64,000 nt of DNA from positions 248,001-312,000 of the forward strand of contig NZ_JADQDM010000002.1 of NCBI RefSeq assembly GCF_015694525.1. The letters run 5' to 3'. A program made the position numbers and the translations under genes. Origin of the DNA: Hymenobacter ruricola (lineage in GTDB: Bacteria > Bacteroidota > Bacteroidia > Cytophagales > Hymenobacteraceae). Below the pieces are notes generated by a model, which was not told the origin of the DNA, did not search any database, and was given only the letters and a program-made list of their open reading frames with translations. Of this stretch, positions 43,365-52,698 are shown piece by piece (the first letter of the stretch is position 1; the number at the start of each line of letters is the position of its first letter).

Positions 43365-43419
43365 ACAGGCATAAAAAAGGAAGCCGGCACTAGTGGCCGG
43401 CTTCCTTTTTTATGCCTGT
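43365..43419. terminator. Bidirectional terminator in a 24-bp perfect inverted repeat
   Basis: Arms 43365-43388 and 43396-43419 (outer ACAGGCAT, A/T run, inner GGAAGCCGGC) are exact complements around a 7-nt loop. It lies between two convergent genes. Confidence 0.92.
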
Positions 43420-43435
43420 TCAGTCACGTGGTAAT

Positions 43436-45502
43436 TTATTCACGCACAAAGCGGCCCTGCCCCAGCAGCTGGCCGCCGGCTGCAAACAGGCGCAACTGGT
43501 AGAGGCCTGACGCCAGCGCGCGGGTATCGAGTTGCGGCTGGGCCGCGGGCACGGCCTGGCGCAGCACCACGCGGCCCGTGGCATCCAGCACCTGCGCGGT
43601 GGCAGCCCCAAAGTCGGGCAGTTGGAGTTGGTCGCGGCAGGGGTTGGGGTAGAGCGTGAGCACGGGGGCGGTGGCCGCGTCGCGGGAGGCCAGCAGGGTG
43701 TTGTCGCGCACCGGCGCCGGCCCCGGCAAGTCCAGTATCCACTGGTCGGGGTCGACGGCGACGCTGGTCACGGTGCCGCTCACGGTGAGCAGGTAGTTTT
43801 CGGTGGGGTTGGCCTGGTGCAGGCGCACGGTCTGGGTGGTGCCGTTCGAGAACGTGAGGCGGTAGTCGACGTCGGTTTCAAAGAACGGCGTGGTGCCCGG
43901 AACGGAGGCGGTTTCGGTCACGCGCAGCACGAAGTTGCTGCCGCCCTGGTTCCAGCGGCCGTTGAAGGTGGGGTAGCCGCGGCCCCGGAACCACTGTTGG
44001 AAGAAATAGCCCAGCGGCCGGCCGGCTTCGGCCTCGAACACGCGCTGCAGGTCGGCGGTGCGGGCCGTGGAGCCCCGGAACTGGTTTTGGTAGGTGCGCA
44101 AGGCCCGGAAGAATTTGGTGTCGTCGTTGAGCAGGTAGCGCAGCATGTGCACCACGCCCGCGCCCTTCTTGTAGGTCAGGTAATAATCGAAAATGCGGTT
44201 GACGTTGGTGGTGTCGGCCACGTAAATGCTGCCCGAAGAGGCTTGGGCGTAGGCGTGGGCGTTGTTCATCCAATTGCGGGCGTCGCCCGGCTGGCCGAAC
44301 GCCTGTAGCGACAGGTACTCGCCGTAGGAGGCAAAGCTTTCGTTCAGCCAGATGTCTTCCCAGCTGGCGCAAGTCACGTTGTCGCCGAACCACTGGTGAA
44401 ACAGCTCGTGGGCCGTGAGGGTGAACTCGAAGCCGTCCTGCGAGGTCATGGTCTGGTGTTCCATGCCACCGTAGATGGGCACCGTGGTGTGGCCGTACTT
44501 CTCGTTGGCAAACGGGTAGAGGCCGGCCAGGGTCGAGTAGTTTTCGATGAAGCCAGCCGTCAGGTTGATGTCGGACTGCCAGTAATTTAAGTAGCTCTGG
44601 TTGTAGACGTAGTTGACGATGGGGACGGCCGGCCCGCCCGCGGGGTGGGCCGTGGTGACGTATTCCACAAACGGCGCCACCGTCACCGAAATCAGGTAAT
44701 AGTCGATGGGGTGGCGCTCCTTCCATTCGTAGCGCACCTTGTTGTTGGCCAGCGGCACGGTGCGCACCAGCACGCCGTTGGAGCCCACTTTGTTGGGCAA
44801 GGTGGTAGTTACCCACACGTCCGAAGAGTCGGCTTTGTCGGTGAGTACCTGCTTGCACGGAAACCACTCGTGGGCCGCGAAGGGCTCCGACAAGGACCAC
44901 GTGATGTTGTAGGCGAAGGAGGGCGCGTTGGTGTAGGTGTCCAGGTGCACGGTATTGGTGTTGCTCAGGGCGTTGCCAATGGCGGCCGAATTGCCGCTGG
45001 GGGCCGTGCCGTGGTAGTAGATGCGGGCGTCGGCGAGGGTGCCGGCCGCCACGGGCTGGGCCAGGCCGGCCGTGGCGTCGTTGCCGATGCGGCGCAGCCC
45101 GGTGGCGCGGCGCCCGTTCACCACCACCGAGTCGACGAGGAGCGTGGGCGTGCCCGCGGGCGAGCCCACCGGCGCCTGGTACAGCTCAAACGCCAGCGAA
45201 TCGAGGGCCTGCGCGCCGCGCACCAGCACGCGCATCCACACCATGCCGGCCACGTTCAGCGAGGTATTTTCCATCGCCACGTCCAGCTTGTAGTACTTCA
45301 CGTCGTAGCGCTCCATTTTGGCGCGGTGGCGAATGGAAGCCGTAGCCGTGCGTGCCGCGACTTTAACGCGGCTGGCGGCGCACAGGCGGCCAGCGTTCAG
45401 GTCGAGGGCCGAGCCGGCCGTGCGCTGGGCCGACTGGGCGGCCGCTGGCAGCGTGCCCGCAAAAAGTTGGCTGATTACGAGAGCGTATAGAAATAAACGC
45501 AT
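43436..45502 (-). CDS. Secreted M1 aminopeptidase with type A T9SS sorting domain
   Basis: 688 residues: signal peptide (MRLFLYALVISQLFAGTLPAAA), M1 catalytic domain with TAHELFHQWFGDNVTC (HExxH near residue 365) and NESFASYGEYL with the third zinc ligand, then a C-terminal type A sorting domain (about 605-688: LTLYPNPCRDQLQLP, VLDATGRVV, LASGLYQLRLFA). So it is sent through the type IX secretion system to the surface or medium, where it would trim N-terminal residues from peptides. TACCTTCG at 45564-45571 may be its -7 box. Confidence 0.94.
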   Translation of the reverse strand: MRLFLYALVISQLFAGTLPAAAQSAQRTAGSALDLNAGRLCAASRVKVAARTATASIRHRAKMERYDVKYYKLDVAMENTSLNVAGMVWMRVLVRGAQALDSLAFELYQAPVGSPAGTPTLLVDSVVVNGRRATGLRRIGNDATAGLAQPVAAGTLADARIYYHGTAPSGNSAAIGNALSNTNTVHLDTYTNAPSFAYNITWSLSEPFAAHEWFPCKQVLTDKADSSDVWVTTTLPNKVGSNGVLVRTVPLANNKVRYEWKERHPIDYYLISVTVAPFVEYVTTAHPAGGPAVPIVNYVYNQSYLNYWQSDINLTAGFIENYSTLAGLYPFANEKYGHTTVPIYGGMEHQTMTSQDGFEFTLTAHELFHQWFGDNVTCASWEDIWLNESFASYGEYLSLQAFGQPGDARNWMNNAHAYAQASSGSIYVADTTNVNRIFDYYLTYKKGAGVVHMLRYLLNDDTKFFRALRTYQNQFRGSTARTADLQRVFEAEAGRPLGYFFQQWFRGRGYPTFNGRWNQGGSNFVLRVTETASVPGTTPFFETDVDYRLTFSNGTTQTVRLHQANPTENYLLTVSGTVTSVAVDPDQWILDLPGPAPVRDNTLLASRDAATAPVLTLYPNPCRDQLQLPDFGAATAQVLDATGRVVLRQAVPAAQPQLDTRALASGLYQLRLFAAGGQLLGQGRFVRE

Positions 45503-45676
45503 ACGGGAAAGGGCGGTAACATTTTAAGTGAAAGGGTGGTTAGCCAACCGGGCGTTGGCCTTCCGAAGGTACGGCAAAGCGGCCCGTTGGCAAACGGCGC
45601 GGCTGGGCCGGAAGTTGGTGGAGGCGGCCGTATATTTCGACTTTAATTAGAAATTTTTACGCTTTTCCCGCTACCC

Positions 45677-47944
45677 ATGTCTTTTTGCCTTCGTTTGCGG
45701 GGTGCGGCGCGGCTGGTTTTGCTGCTGCTTGTCGGGCTGCTGGCACTGGCCGGCCCGGCCCGGGCCACGCACATCGTGGGCGGCGAGATGGAACTGGTGC
45801 ACAACTCGGGCGATTCGTACACGCTGCAGCTCAACCTGTATTTTGACGCCGTGCACGGCAGCGCCAGCGCCCTCGACGCCGACCTGACGGCCTCCATTTT
45901 CGACAAGGCCAACAACCAGCGAATGGCCAACGTGGTGCTGCCCCTCACCAGCAATACCTTCGTCAACTACACCAACCCCGCCTGCGCCGACGCCACCCTC
46001 AGCACCCGCAAGCTGGTTTACAGCAAAGCCATTACCCTCGCGGCCGGCACCTACAACAACCTGCTGGGCTACTACGTGGCGGTGGAGCGCTGCTGCCGCA
46101 ACAACAGCATCAGCAACATTGTGGGGCCTGGCAACGCGGCCCAGGCCTTTTACCTCGAATTTCCGGCGGTGGTGCGCCGCGGCGCCCCGTTCTACGACTC
46201 GACGCCGCGCATCTTCCCGCCCCTGGCCGACTACGCCTGCCGCGGCGAGCTGTTTTACTACGACTTCGGCGGGCAGGATGCCGACGGCGACTCGCTGGTG
46301 TACGACCTGGTGACGCCCCTCAATGGCCACGCCAACACCAACACTCCCAAGCCCGCTGCGGCCGAGCCCGCCCCCTACGCGCCCATCACCTGGAACGCGG
46401 GGCTGGGCACGCTCAACCAGATTTTGGGCGCGCCCACGCTGAGCATCAACCGCGCCACCGGCCGCCTCACCGTGCGGCCCACCGACCTGGGCCTGTTCGT
46501 GTTTGGGGTGCGCTGCTCGGAATACCGGCGGGGCGAAAAAATTGGCGAAGCCCGCCGCGACTTTCAGCTCATGGTCATCAACTGCCCCACCAACAGCAAG
46601 CCTAGCCTGGCGCTGCTGCCGGCCCCCACGGGCTCGGTGCGCTACCGCCCGGGCCGCGACACGCTGAAGCTGGTGCCGGGCAGCAACCACTGCGTGCGCC
46701 TGCGCTTCACCGACCCCGACCTCAACTCCCGGCTCACGCTCTCGCTCAGCCCGGTGAATTTTTCGGGCTTGCTACCCAGTTTCAGCACGGCGTTCAGCGG
46801 CACGGTGCACGGGGTGGGCATGCCCGATACGCTCACGGCCACGCTCTGCTTTCCGGAATGCCTGAACACGCGCGGCAAGGTGTTTCTGCTGGACGTGGTG
46901 GTGGGCGACGACGGCTGCAGCCTGCCCCGGCGCGACACCGTGCGGGTGGCTTTCACGGCAGTGCCGCCGCCCAACTCCCCGCCCCTGCTCACCAGCACCG
47001 CGGGCCCCGCCCTGCCGCTGCGCGCGCGCATCGGCGACCTGATTAGCTTCGACCTGACCGGCACCGACCCCGACAACGACCCCGTGCAGCTGGAAATGAC
47101 GGGCGTGGGTTTCAGCCCGCTGGGCCTGGGGGCCACGCTCTCGCAGAGCGCCGCCAGCCCGGGGCAGCGCGGCCGGTTCACCTGGCGCGTCGACTGCCGG
47201 GCCGTGGGGCCCGATTCGGTGTTTACTTTTCAGTTTGCGGCGGCCACGCAGCCCTGCAACGGCCAGCAGGCCGCCACGCTGAGCGTGCCCGTGGTGGTGC
47301 GCTACAGCAACCGGCCGCCCACCCTCGCCTCCGACCTGCCGGCGCTACAGCCGGGCCAGGACTTGCCGCTGGTGGAACTGCCGCTGGGCCGGCAGTACAC
47401 GGCGCATTTCACGGGCTTCGACCCCGACCGCGACGGCCTGACGCTGCTGGCCACCGGCAACACCGGAGCCGGCAACGAAGGCGTGGACCTGGGCAGCGTG
47501 GGCATGCGCTTCGACGCCCGGAACGGAGCTGGTGCGGCCTCCGGCACGTTTCAATGGGACGTGAGCTGCGCGGCCGCCAACCTGCACCGCGACCTGGTGG
47601 TGACGTTTCAGCTCATCGACGCCACGTGCCGGCCCCTGCCCCAGCAGCAGCAGGTGCGCCTGCGGGTGCACAGCCCCGACACCGTGGCCGTGAAGCTCTA
47701 CAACATCATCACGCCCAACAACGACCGGCAGAACGACGAGTTTCGCCTGCCTGAATTGCCGCCCAACTTCTGCGACTCGCAATTCATCGGCGTCAAGATA
47801 TTCTCGCGCTGGGGCCAGCAGGTATTCGAGTCCGCTGACCGTGACTTCCGCTGGCCGGGCCAGGGCAGCAGCGGCATCTATTACTACTACATCACCTACA
47901 CCGACGGCCGCCGGTTTCGGGGCTGGTTGGAGGTGAAGCCATAA
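45677..47944 (+). CDS. Surface protein with gliding-motility-type (CHU_C, type B) C-terminus
   Basis: 755 residues. Signal peptide (cleavage near PARA, about residue 34), then THIVGGEMELVHNSGDSYTLQLNLYFD, a start shared by large Bacteroidota surface proteins; repeated Ig/cadherin-like segments (about 330-660, with DPDNDPVQLEM and DPDRDGLTLLA) and a type B sorting domain at the end (about 670-755: ITPNNDRQNDEF, VKIFSRWGQQVFES). Six or more cysteines in the N-terminal part may form disulfides. It is probably a T9SS-exported adhesin-like protein. Divergent from the M1 gene. Confidence 0.9.
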   Translation: MSFCLRLRGAARLVLLLLVGLLALAGPARATHIVGGEMELVHNSGDSYTLQLNLYFDAVHGSASALDADLTASIFDKANNQRMANVVLPLTSNTFVNYTNPACADATLSTRKLVYSKAITLAAGTYNNLLGYYVAVERCCRNNSISNIVGPGNAAQAFYLEFPAVVRRGAPFYDSTPRIFPPLADYACRGELFYYDFGGQDADGDSLVYDLVTPLNGHANTNTPKPAAAEPAPYAPITWNAGLGTLNQILGAPTLSINRATGRLTVRPTDLGLFVFGVRCSEYRRGEKIGEARRDFQLMVINCPTNSKPSLALLPAPTGSVRYRPGRDTLKLVPGSNHCVRLRFTDPDLNSRLTLSLSPVNFSGLLPSFSTAFSGTVHGVGMPDTLTATLCFPECLNTRGKVFLLDVVVGDDGCSLPRRDTVRVAFTAVPPPNSPPLLTSTAGPALPLRARIGDLISFDLTGTDPDNDPVQLEMTGVGFSPLGLGATLSQSAASPGQRGRFTWRVDCRAVGPDSVFTFQFAAATQPCNGQQAATLSVPVVVRYSNRPPTLASDLPALQPGQDLPLVELPLGRQYTAHFTGFDPDRDGLTLLATGNTGAGNEGVDLGSVGMRFDARNGAGAASGTFQWDVSCAAANLHRDLVVTFQLIDATCRPLPQQQQVRLRVHSPDTVAVKLYNIITPNNDRQNDEFRLPELPPNFCDSQFIGVKIFSRWGQQVFESADRDFRWPGQGSSGIYYYYITYTDGRRFRGWLEVKP

Positions 47945-48017
47945 GTCGGGATTGTGGCAAGTCGGGCATTACCGTTTTATTCGCGGCCGCTTGCTTGCAT
48001 TCCCAGCACGTTACACG

Positions 48018-48671
48018 TTAGTAGAGAAACAGGAAGACGGCAAACAGCATCACCCACAGCACGTCGATAAAGTGCCAGTAGGTACCCAGCAGGCGCAGCT
48101 GGCGCCGGTAGTAGGGGTTGCGGATGAAAACCAGCGTGCGCACCGCGTCGCGCCCGTTGTGAATAACGCGCAGCATGAAAGCCAGCAAAAACAGCATGCC
48201 GCCGAGCAGGTGCGCCACGTGCAGCGCCGAAATCAGATAGATGAACTGGCCGCTGCTTTTGCTGCCGGGCCCGCCAAACGGCACGCCGTTCGCCAGCAGC
48301 TCGCGCCAGCCCAGCACCTGCAGGCCCGCAAACACGCAGCCCAGCAGCAGCGTGGCCCCCAGGCAGCGCCCGAGGCTGGCCAAATCGTCCTGCGCGTAGA
48401 GCCGGGGCGCCTGCGCAATGGTGTAGCTACTGAGCACCAGCACGATGGTGCTCAGCGAGAAATAGCGCGGCAGCGGGTGCAGCCCCGTGGGTACGCCGCT
48501 CTTCAGCCGGGCCGCCACGTAGGCCACCACCAGCACCACAAACATGACGGCAATGGCCAGCAGCGCCAGGTAAAGCACCATCACCAACGGCGGCATGCGC
48601 TCGATGCGGGCAAACGGCGAGGGACGTCGGCGGGCATCTACCCGGTTGTCATGGTTCGGTTCGGAGTTCAT
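48018..48671 (-). CDS. Cytochrome c oxidase subunit III-like protein
   Basis: 217 residues with five hydrophobic segments. QFIYLISALHVAHLLGGMLFLLAFM and the final TYWHFIDVLWVMLFAVFLFLY are the hallmark histidine/glutamate-poor helices of heme-copper oxidase subunit III; the WHFIDVLW motif is decisive. No subunits I or II are nearby, so it is a lone member, as often seen in Bacteroidota with alternative complex III operons elsewhere. ATG 48671 is used; 48728 would add an atypical stretch. Confidence 0.9.
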   Translation of the reverse strand: MNSEPNHDNRVDARRRPSPFARIERMPPLVMVLYLALLAIAVMFVVLVVAYVAARLKSGVPTGLHPLPRYFSLSTIVLVLSSYTIAQAPRLYAQDDLASLGRCLGATLLLGCVFAGLQVLGWRELLANGVPFGGPGSKSSGQFIYLISALHVAHLLGGMLFLLAFMLRVIHNGRDAVRTLVFIRNPYYRRQLRLLGTYWHFIDVLWVMLFAVFLFLY

Positions 48672-48757
48672 TGGGCGCGGGGCCAAGGGGTACATTCTCC
48701 AAACTAATCGGGGAAAAATTAGTTGCAAAATGCCCGAATTTGGCCCATCGCACCGCG

Positions 48758-49093
48758 CTATTTGAAAAACGAGCCGATTTTGCCCAGCACCGCGTTCAGC
48801 GTGATTTTGGGGGTGCGCTGCACGCCGAACGTGACGTAGGTTTTGCCGCCCACCCGCAGGTCCAGCACCCAGCCCAGCTGCCGGGCCAGGTCGTTGATTT
48901 GCTGCAAGGGGTCGGGACCCGGCGGCTTGGGGGCTTTGGGGGTTCCCGGCGCCTTGGGCGGGCCGGCCGTGAGCTGGTCGAGCACCTGCTGGCTGGGAAT
49001 GTTCAGGATGAGGTAGGTGCCCGCCGCGGCGAGCTGCAGCGGGTGGCCGTTCCAGGTGATGACCAGCTGGGCATCGATTTCGAGGGCGCTAGG
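48758..49093 (-). CDS. Small protein of unknown function, coupled to the gene upstream
   Basis: 111 residues from a GTG start that overlaps the stop of the preceding gene (GTGCCTAG), which implies translational coupling. Segments LEIDAQLVITWNGHPLQL and LDLRVGGKTYVTFGVQRTPK suggest a small beta protein; a Pro-rich linker (PGTPKAPKPPGPDP) lies in the middle. No family is recognised. The longer frame to 49138 is rejected because it runs into the first gene without need. Confidence 0.6.
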   Translation of the reverse strand, partial: PSALEIDAQLVITWNGHPLQLAAAGTYLILNIPSQQVLDQLTAGPPKAPGTPKAPKPPGPDPLQQINDLARQLGWVLDLRVGGKTYVTFGVQRTPKITLNAVLGKIGSFFK

Positions 49094-49337
49094 CACCGGG
49101 CTCGGCGGGGCTGGCCGGCAATTGGGGCGTGGCGGCACCCGCGGGCTGCTCGCCGCGCGTGCGAATGCGGAGCGAGCCGTTCAGCTTCCAGGTGGCGGCG
49201 GGGGCGTTAGGGTTCTGCGGGTTGGGCACTTGCAGCTCCATTTGTTCGAAGGCGCAGCTCAGCTCGACGCCGCCCGACAGCTTGCCGAGCAGGGAAGCGG
49301 CCATGTCGGCCCAGTTGGAGGAAGAAGTATCAGGCAT
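49089..49337 (-). CDS. Small protein of unknown function, first of a coupled pair
   Basis: 82 residues: MPDTSSSNWADMAASLLGKLSGG, then VELSCAFEQMELQVPNPQ and TWKLNGSLRIRTR, a helix followed by beta strands. It resembles small tail- or contractile-system-associated proteins only in style; no assignment. Its stop overlaps the start of the second gene. ATG 49337 is the start. Confidence 0.6.
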   Translation of the reverse strand: MPDTSSSNWADMAASLLGKLSGGVELSCAFEQMELQVPNPQNPNAPAATWKLNGSLRIRTRGEQPAGAATPQLPASPAEPGA

Positions 49338-49458
49338 GGGGAGGACGGGGGAATGATGGGGCGGCACAGCGCCGCCGGGCCGCAAAGTACGGCCCTGCTC
49401 CCGCTAACGCAACGCGCCAAGACGGGTTGTCGGGCTCACCGCCTAACGGACGCTCGCA

Positions 49459-50829
49459 TTACAGCACCGCCCAGCCGGTTTCGCCCAGCGGGCCGCGCAC
49501 CAAGCTATACGCGTTGGCCTGGCCCAGCACCGTCACCGCTGAATGCGCCGCCAGCGCCCCGATGGCCGGGGCCGCCGCTCCCGGCCCGTTCAGCAGCTCC
49601 GTAGCCGCCAGCAAGCTCAGGCGTCGGAGTGGCTTTTCGCGGGCGGCCACCACGGCTTTTGCGGCCACGTAGCCAGTTTGCCCGCCCGGCGTGAGCACCC
49701 GCAGCGCGGCTCCCTGCTGCCCCACCACCAGCAGCGGCACTTGCTTGGTGAGATGAGCTGCAGCGGATTTCTGCGTTTTTTTCAACGACGAAGTGGGTTG
49801 CAGCCAACTGGCTTCCCGCAGGCGCACAAACTCGCCCCGGCGGTCGGGGCCGGCGGTGGCCACGGCCGGGGCCTCGGCGTGCTGCACGAAAGGAAACGGG
49901 TCGACGGCGCCGCGCCCGCCGCGGTAGATGCCGAAGTGCAGGTGCGGCACCGTGGTGCGGGCGTTGCCGGTGTTGCCCACCAGGCCCAGCGTGTCGCCGG
50001 GCTGCACGTGCTGCCCAAGCGTTACCAACTGCTTGTCGAGGTGGGCGTAATACAGGTGTTCGTTGTGGGCCACATCGGTCAGCCACACCACACGGCCTCC
50101 CAGGGGCGTTTCGCCGGTGCGCGTCACGTAGCCCGCCACGGCGGCCACGGCGGCCGTGCCGCGCGGGGCGAAAATGTCGATGCCCTCGTGCCGGCGGGCG
50201 CCCCCGTCGCGGGCCGAGCCCCAGAAGCTGCCCACCGCCGCGTCGGTACGACCTTTCACGGGGAAGACGCTCACGCTGGGCTCGCGGCTCACTTTAAGGG
50301 TGTAGCGGCCAGCAGCCAGCAGCTCGGGCTGCACGCGCAGCAGGTGCTGGCCGTCGTTGTCGGCCCGATAGCGGAAGTCCAGCACCAGCGTGTCGGCGCT
50401 GATGATGGGCACCGGCACGCGGCCGGGCTCTACTTCAAAGGCGTCCAAAAACACGCGGGCGCTGGCGCCGGGGGCCAGGGCCAGGCTCACGTGCACCTGC
50501 TCGCCGGCCCGTACGGCGTAGCGGTAGCTGGCGGCCAGGGGCCGCTCGGGGCGGAAGTAACCGGTTTCGGCAAAGGGCAGGGTTACGACGAGCGAGTCGC
50601 GCAGGGCCTGGTCGGCCGCCGCCAACCAGGAGCGGCCCGCGGGCCGGCGGTCAAGGCCGGCTTGGTGCAGCTGGCGGGCGTAGGCTTCGTGCGGCGTGGC
50701 TTTCTGGAACAGCGCCTGTAGGGTTTGCTGCTTGCTACAGCCGCTGAGCAGTGAGGCCGCCGTGAGTAGCAAAAGCCAAAAGTAACTGGTGAGCAACCGT
50801 GGCGCGGGTTGCTGAGAAACTCTATCCAT
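49459..50829 (-). CDS. M23 family peptidase lipoprotein with SH3-like C-terminus
   Basis: 456 residues. A lipoprotein signal with lipobox LLSGC (about residues 27-31) anchors it to a membrane. The LytM/M23 domain (about 200-330) carries HEGIDIFAPRGT and VPHLHFGIY with the zinc ligands. The C-terminal 110 residues hold two SH3-like or similar beta segments (PLLVVGQQGAALRVLTPGGQTGYVAAKAV; ending PLGETGWAVL), which could bind peptidoglycan. It is probably a cross-link endopeptidase. ATG 50829 is used. Confidence 0.9.
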   Translation of the reverse strand: MDRVSQQPAPRLLTSYFWLLLLTAASLLSGCSKQQTLQALFQKATPHEAYARQLHQAGLDRRPAGRSWLAAADQALRDSLVVTLPFAETGYFRPERPLAASYRYAVRAGEQVHVSLALAPGASARVFLDAFEVEPGRVPVPIISADTLVLDFRYRADNDGQHLLRVQPELLAAGRYTLKVSREPSVSVFPVKGRTDAAVGSFWGSARDGGARRHEGIDIFAPRGTAAVAAVAGYVTRTGETPLGGRVVWLTDVAHNEHLYYAHLDKQLVTLGQHVQPGDTLGLVGNTGNARTTVPHLHFGIYRGGRGAVDPFPFVQHAEAPAVATAGPDRRGEFVRLREASWLQPTSSLKKTQKSAAAHLTKQVPLLVVGQQGAALRVLTPGGQTGYVAAKAVVAAREKPLRRLSLLAATELLNGPGAAAPAIGALAAHSAVTVLGQANAYSLVRGPLGETGWAVL

Positions 50830-50908
50830 CTTGAAAAGCATGCCTCCAAACACTGGGCGACGGGTGGTAGTTCGGTATGCATTCCTCCCCGCGGCGCGGC
50901 CGGGCTGC

Positions 50909-50916
50909 TACCTTTG
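50909..50916 (+). promoter_or_regulatory. Putative -7 promoter element
   Basis: TACCTTTG followed by C fits TAnnTTTGC exactly, 31 nt before the ATG at 50948, and supports that start over the frame opening at 50831. Confidence 0.55.
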
Positions 50917-50947
50917 CGCGCCCATCCCGCCCCTCTTTCCTCGTTCC

Positions 50948-51799
50948 ATGAAGCTCATCGAATGCCCGCGCGACGCCATGCAGGGCCTCCCCGATTTCAT
51001 TCCCACCGCCACCAAAACCGCCTACCTCAACGCCCTGCTGCAAGTGGGTTTTGATACGTTGGATTTCGGTTCGTTTGTGTCGCCCAAAGCCATTCCGCAG
51101 CTGCGCGATACGGCCGAAGTGCTGGCCGGGCTCGATTTGAGCCAGACTTCGACCAAGCTTCTCGCCATCGTGGCCAACCTGCGCGGCGCCGAAACCGCGG
51201 CCCAGCACCCCGAAATCGCCTATCTGGGCTTCCCGCTGTCGGTGTCGGAAACCTTTCAGCGGCGCAACACCAACCAAACCACCGCCCAGGCCCTGGCCGA
51301 CGTGGCGGCCATGCACAACCTGTGCGAGCGCACCGGCAAAAAGCTGGTGGCCTACCTCTCCATGGGCTTCGGCAACCCGTATGGCGATGCCTGGAGCCCG
51401 GAAATCGTGACCGATTTCACCGAGCACTTGGCGGCGCTGGGCGTGCCCATTGTGGCGCTGTCCGACACGGTGGGCGCCTCCTCGGCCGACACCATCGCGC
51501 CCTTGTTTTCGGCCCTGATTCCCGCGTTTCCCAATATTGAGTTCGGAGCCCACCTGCACACCACGCCCACCACCTGGCGCGAGAAAGTGACGGCCGCCTA
51601 CGACGCCGGCTGCCGCCGTTTCGACGGCGCCATTGGCGGCATCGGCGGCTGCCCCATGGCGGCCGATGAGCTGACGGGCAACATGGCCACGGAGAATCTA
51701 TTGGCTTTTCTGGCCGAGCGCGGCGTCGATACGGGCTTGGATATGGCGGCGTTTGGGAGCGCGCGGGAAGCGGCCGCCGGGGTGTTTGCCACTCACTAA
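50948..51799 (+). CDS. Hydroxymethylglutaryl-CoA lyase family protein
   Basis: 283 residues, TIM barrel of the HMGL/DRE-TIM family. The start IECPRDAMQG corresponds to the DRE-like strand (here CPRDAMQG: the usual Glu/Asp-Arg pair is kept as PRD). Further marks are VGFDTLDFGSF, ALSDTVGASS, HLHTTP and the cysteine motif GGIGGCPMA. It splits HMG-CoA to acetoacetate and acetyl-CoA in leucine degradation, or acts on a related substrate. It is followed 11 bp later by the LutA-like gene, which suggests one operon. Confidence 0.9.
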   Translation: MKLIECPRDAMQGLPDFIPTATKTAYLNALLQVGFDTLDFGSFVSPKAIPQLRDTAEVLAGLDLSQTSTKLLAIVANLRGAETAAQHPEIAYLGFPLSVSETFQRRNTNQTTAQALADVAAMHNLCERTGKKLVAYLSMGFGNPYGDAWSPEIVTDFTEHLAALGVPIVALSDTVGASSADTIAPLFSALIPAFPNIEFGAHLHTTPTTWREKVTAAYDAGCRRFDGAIGGIGGCPMAADELTGNMATENLLAFLAERGVDTGLDMAAFGSAREAAAGVFATH

Positions 51800-51810
51800 G
51801 ACTTGCCCCA

Positions 51811-52554
51811 ATGTCCCTCACCGCCGACATTTTCATCCCCTGCTTCGTCGACCAGCTTTACCCCGCCACGGCCCTGAACATGGTGAAGGTGCTGGAACGG
51901 GTGGGCGTAACAGTCAACTACAACCCCGACCAAACCTGCTGCGGCCAGCCGGCCTATAACGCCGGCTACCACGACCAAAGCCGCACGGTAGCCGAGAAAT
52001 TTCTGCATGACTTCGCCGCCCCGGCGCAAGACGCGGGCCGCTACATCGTCAGCCCCTCAGCCTCCTGCGTGGGCATGGTGCGCAACAGCTACAACGAGCT
52101 GTTTGCCGGCACGGCCCAGCAGCCCGCCTGCCGCGCCGTGCAAGGCCGCGTGTACGAGCTGACGGAATTTTTGGTCGATGTGCTCGGCATCGCGGCCATT
52201 CCCGGCGCCCGCCTGGCTGGCAAATACACCTACCACGACTCCTGCTCGGCCCTGCGCGAGTGCGGCATCCGGCCGCAGCCGCGCCAGCTGCTCGACGGCG
52301 TGGCCGGCCTGGAACGTGTCGAAATGGCTGAGACCACTACCTGCTGCGGTTTCGGTGGCACCTTCGCCGTGAAGTTTGAAGCCATTTCGGTGGCCATGGC
52401 CCAGCAAAAAGTGGAGCACGCCCTCGACACCGGCGCCGACTACCTCGTGAGCACCGACGTGAGCTGCCTCATGCACCTGGAGTCCTACATCAAGCGCGAA
52501 AAACTGCCCCTCAAGTGCCTGCACGTGGCCGACGTGCTGGCCAGCGGCTGGTGA
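51811..52554 (+). CDS. LutA/YkgE-like (Fe-S)-binding oxidoreductase subunit
   Basis: 247 residues with two CCG domains: DQTCCGQPAYNAGY (about residue 44) and TTTCCGFGGTFAVKF (about residue 172), each with the CCG motif that binds an iron-sulfur or related centre. This is the LutA/YkgE group of lactate-utilisation proteins; the usual partners LutB and LutC are not in the window. It starts 11 bp after the HMG-CoA-lyase-family gene. Confidence 0.9.
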   Translation: MSLTADIFIPCFVDQLYPATALNMVKVLERVGVTVNYNPDQTCCGQPAYNAGYHDQSRTVAEKFLHDFAAPAQDAGRYIVSPSASCVGMVRNSYNELFAGTAQQPACRAVQGRVYELTEFLVDVLGIAAIPGARLAGKYTYHDSCSALRECGIRPQPRQLLDGVAGLERVEMAETTTCCGFGGTFAVKFEAISVAMAQQKVEHALDTGADYLVSTDVSCLMHLESYIKREKLPLKCLHVADVLASGW

Positions 52555-52698
52555 GGCTGCGGTGAGCAATGGGTGGCGAGCGGCGCAAGCTATTCGCCCC
52601 GGCGGGCCGGTGCCGGCCGGCTTCATTGGCGGCCCAACGGCCCCAAGGCCCGCCAATGGCCGGCCCGAACCCGCGCAGTAGCCCAAAATGGCCTCCGC

